Of a DNA stretch of 64,000 bases, positions 61,796-64,000 are shown one piece after another (the first letter of the stretch is position 1; each line of letters starts with the position of its first letter). Position numbers and translations under genes: made by a program. The notes below the pieces were generated by a model, which was not told where the DNA came from, did no database searches, and saw only the letters and a program-made list of their open reading frames with translations. Source of the stretch: CAVYGN01 sp963796325 (GTDB lineage Bacteria > Spirochaetota > Brevinematia > Brevinematales > JAOACQ01); assembly GCA_963796325.1 (NCBI GenBank), contig CAWCLF010000001.1:1426001-1490000 (forward strand), given 5' to 3'.

Positions 61796-62278
61796 TTAAT
61801 CTTCCTCTTTGCCGAATAGCTTGTTCAGTTTTTTTTTAAGCACCAGCAGAGAAGTAACCTCGGCTATAGTTTTATCCTTACGGTTAATTTCCTTTTCTAA
61901 TTCTATGATTTTCGCTTTCAAACCCTTGTTTTCTTCTCTATATGAGTTATTAGATAACACTGATTTACACTCCTGTTTCCAGAGTTCGATATGCGTTGTC
62001 TGAAGTCCGTTTTTCCTTAGCCACTGGCCCAACTCTTCTCCCGATTGGCTTGCAGTGTCTAATACCGCCTGATATTTATCAGATAGTTTCCAGCCTCTCG
62101 GGCTTCTCTCCTGGTATCCTCTAGATACATTATTCTGGATCATTTTCCTCCAATTGTAAAGGGTCTGATCACTCACTCCTATTTCCTTGCTCAATTCAAT
62201 CACGGTCTTTCCGCCAGGAATACACATCTTTTGAACCGCAGCTTTCCTGAATTCTTCTGAATGAATTTGACTATTCAT
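61796..62278 (-). CDS. transposase OrfA of the 1596-bp element, copy 2
   Basis: 160 residues, same HTH and coiled-coil layout as copy 1. Differences cluster at the start (NSQIHSEEFRKAAVQ against KSQFHSEEFRRTIVQ) and before the coiled coil (SYREENKGLKAKIIE against EARDEIKQLKIKIAE). orfB follows after five bases. Confidence 0.9.
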   Translation of the reverse strand: MNSQIHSEEFRKAAVQKMCIPGGKTVIELSKEIGVSDQTLYNWRKMIQNNVSRGYQERSPRGWKLSDKYQAVLDTASQSGEELGQWLRKNGLQTTHIELWKQECKSVLSNNSYREENKGLKAKIIELEKEINRKDKTIAEVTSLLVLKKKLNKLFGKEED

Positions 62279-64000
62279 TTTTTATCCCCTAATATTTTAG
62301 GCGACAACTATCCTAACACACGGGGCTTTAGGATCAAACTTTGGCCTTCCCAGCGGCGGCCCGCTCAACCTTATTCCTTTTTTCTTACAATATTCCTGGT
62401 TGGCCCTCGTCCGATAAATCTTGTCTACAATTACCGCTTTTGGATAGAATCCAAAACGCTCCCTATATTTTTCAACCTGTTCTTTAAATATTGTTCCTTC
62501 ATTGAAATTTTCCCAACTGATCTTATCCGTAAATGCATATCCGTTTGCCAGGCTGATGGAAATTTTTGCCCCGAATTCCACGTTCGCTCCCGCCTTCCCT
62601 CTTACAATCGGCCTGATATGCGGCTGGGATAGGCTGACTATCCTTTCCGGGATACTATGTTTTCCTGTTTCAAACATCTCTTTTTGTTGTTCAAAGAGTT
62701 TCTTGATTATATGTAATTGTGCATATCGCATTATCGAAATTCCAGCCAGGGTCATTTTCTCCGCATATTTTAAGTCTCTTTTCACATAATTGAGCTGCTT
62801 TCTGATCGCCTGCCTGAGAGTCTTTTCGCTGATCCTTTTGTTTTTCGCGGCTGTAAGATAATCCTTTCGCGCTAACCTTGGATATGTCCTTGGCTTTTCC
62901 GGCCCGAATTCCCCTTTCAAGTACCCTTCATTAATCATTGCCTCAAGTTTCATCCTTGCATCATTTAACAAGTTCAAATCTGTCGGATACTTGATGTCCG
63001 CCGGTGCGCATGTGGCGTCCATCAATAACTTTCCCTTGTTCTCCGGCTCCCGGTCGTTATCATCTTTTTTTTTCTTTTTTCCTTTTTTGTCAGGCTTTTC
63101 CTTCTTTTTTTCAGTAAAAAGGACTTTGTTAACCTCTTCAAGCATCTCAGGCGTTATCCGTTTACGAAAATACACCATCATGGTTGAATCGAAAGCCTTC
63201 TTCCCTTGATATTCATTCAGACCTACAAAATATTGGAAATACGGGTTCTCAATGATCTGCGACACAGTTTCTTCATCGGTAAAACCAAACCGCTGCTGGA
63301 TGATTAATGCGCCAAGAGCCATTCTGACTTTTTTAGCGCCACGGCCTATAGCTTTAAAGAAGCTGGCGTATTTTTCTTCAAGCATGTCCCAGGGAATTAG
63401 CCGAGCCATTCTGATCCAGCGGTTATTCGGATCCATCCTGCCGCCGAAGGGCTGGTAAAAATCAACAAATTCAAGTTCCTCCGGGTTCTTTTTCTCGTAC
63501 ATATTTTACCTCAAAATGCAAGGTTTTTCAGGGTTTTCTTGATTTTTCCTTGCATTATTTTAAGGCGAAATCTAAAATATTTCATTATTTAACAATTAAT
63601 TGCGACTTCTTCAGTAAGCCCTACTTAGTGTGTTTATGATCACGAGTAGCCTTAATATTGGTTTATTTGTTGTTTCAGGTTACGGAGATGTACAAAAGGC
63701 AACCAATAATGATGAATCATTAATCGACGCCGCTACAAATGGAGATGTATCTTTTATTAAAAATTATAAAGGGAATATTAATGAAACTAATGAGGATGGA
63801 ATTACAGCTTTAATGGCTGCTGCTCTATATGGTAATGTGGATTCTGTTAATGCATTAATCAAAGCGAAGGCTGATATAAATGCCAAAGATAATAACGGCC
63901 GCACTGCCTTGATATACTCTTTCCGTAATGCTCATGCTCAGCAGCAATTAATAATAACTTCTAAAACCACCGGAAAATCGGAAACTATCGACATACCCAA

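Larger units (their letters stand above)
60730..62325 (-). mobile_element. IS3-type element copy 2, 1596 bp, CTTT target duplication
   Basis: Same ends and same length as copy 1 at 45188. CTTT flanks both sides (60726-60729, 62326-62329). It is inserted in the IS5-type transposase gene, on the opposite strand to copy 1. Confidence 0.92.
60472..63502 (-). pseudogene. IS5-type transposase split by an IS3-type element
   Basis: The N-terminal 390 or so residues lie at 63502-62326: a DUF772-like start (FGGRMDPNNRWIRMARLIPWDMLEEKYASFF), a Lys-rich insert, LLMDATCAPADIKYPTD (Asp) and AVIVDKIYRTRANQEYCKKKGIRLSGPPLGRPK. After the inner element the same frame continues from 60729 as ...REKVKAQEREDISIRNAVEGEFGTGKRKYGL (Glu) to the stop at 60472. 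Removing the inner element and one CTTT gives a single open frame of about 475 residues. Confidence 0.88.
60450..63621 (-). mobile_element. IS5-type element, TACTTA target duplication, carrying an IS3-type insertion
   Basis: Ends GGGTTTACTGAA and (reverse) GGGCTTACTGAA; the six bases TACTTA flank both sides (60444-60449, 63622-63627). Without the inner IS and one CTTT copy its length is 1572 bp. It disrupts the ankyrin gene. Confidence 0.87.
60417..64000 (+). pseudogene. exported ankyrin-repeat gene interrupted by nested insertion sequences
   Basis: The first 33 bases (60417-60449) encode MKGFLKSSSLL. After the insertion and one TACTTA duplicate, the same frame resumes at 63628 as S-VFMITSSLNIGLFVVSG, which completes a signal peptide, and then ankyrin units (DESLIDAATNGDVSFIKNY; NETNEDGITALMAAALYGNVDSVNALIKAKADINAKDNNGRTALIYS) continue to the window edge. 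GGGGAAA precedes the ATG. Before insertion it was a normal secreted ankyrin protein; the 3' end lies outside. Confidence 0.88.

Noticed and set aside
1..64000. CRISPR array or rRNA operon
   Set aside because: No regularly spaced direct repeats and no rRNA-like sequence were seen on either strand.

Overview
The window looks like a chromosome segment of a free-living Gram-negative bacterium, possibly a spirochaete-like anaerobe. The hints are several lipoproteins with Ser/Gly-rich linkers, a membrane-spanning AraC-type regulator, a secreted CAP protein and extracellular glycan-active proteins. No rRNA or ribosomal protein gene is present, so this placement is weak. Three tRNA genes are seen: Ser-CGA, Arg-GCG and Tyr-GTA.

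Layout, left to right. 1-2400 holds two minus-strand lipoproteins, a GH5 cellulase cut by the window edge and an InlB-type repeat protein. 3225-8919 is a metal and stress block: an HgcAB-associated AbrB protein, the acr3 arsenite pump facing arsR, a membrane-anchored methyltransferase, a second ArsR with a methionine-rich winged-helix protein, and a secreted DUF3108-like protein. 9080-25490 is mixed: a rifampicin phosphotransferase, hisC, small enzymes, a copper-protein-like lipoprotein, a MarR gene with a consensus promoter, an envelope cluster (CxxCH beta-propeller, discoidin-like protein, VanX-type dipeptidase), vapBC and several gene remnants. 25514-40759 carries a second methyltransferase, a stop-interrupted integrase beside tRNA-Ser, a lytic transglycosylase, a CAP protein, tRNA-Arg, a chemoreceptor, an SDR, a carbohydrate-binding protein, an acyltransferase, a lipid kinase and two putative glycan-active proteins.

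41027-64000 is an AT-rich accessory region starting at tRNA-Tyr. It holds one open integrase gene with two tandem paralogous unknown genes, and a second integrase broken by an insertion sequence. Four insertion-sequence types are present: two different OrfA/OrfB frameshift elements of the IS3 family, two 1596-bp copies of another IS3-type element, one IS1380-type and one IS5-type. For three insertions the target duplication is visible, and removing the insertion restores or nearly restores the reading frame of the host gene. The right end is a nested insertion: an ankyrin-repeat gene holds the IS5-type element, which holds an IS3-type copy.

The best candidate for an undescribed system is the minus-strand operon 54334-55059 / 52306-54330 / 50498-52315. 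It encodes a winged-helix protein, a P-loop ATPase and a protein joining a RecB/Cas4-like PD-(D/E)XK nuclease domain to an FtsK/SpoIIIE-type DNA translocase motor. It has its own promoter and operator-like dyad and sits among insertion sequences. The inferred role is DNA surveillance or defence. Downstream of it lies a row of hairpins, two of which have unrelated stems but nearly the same nine-base loop.
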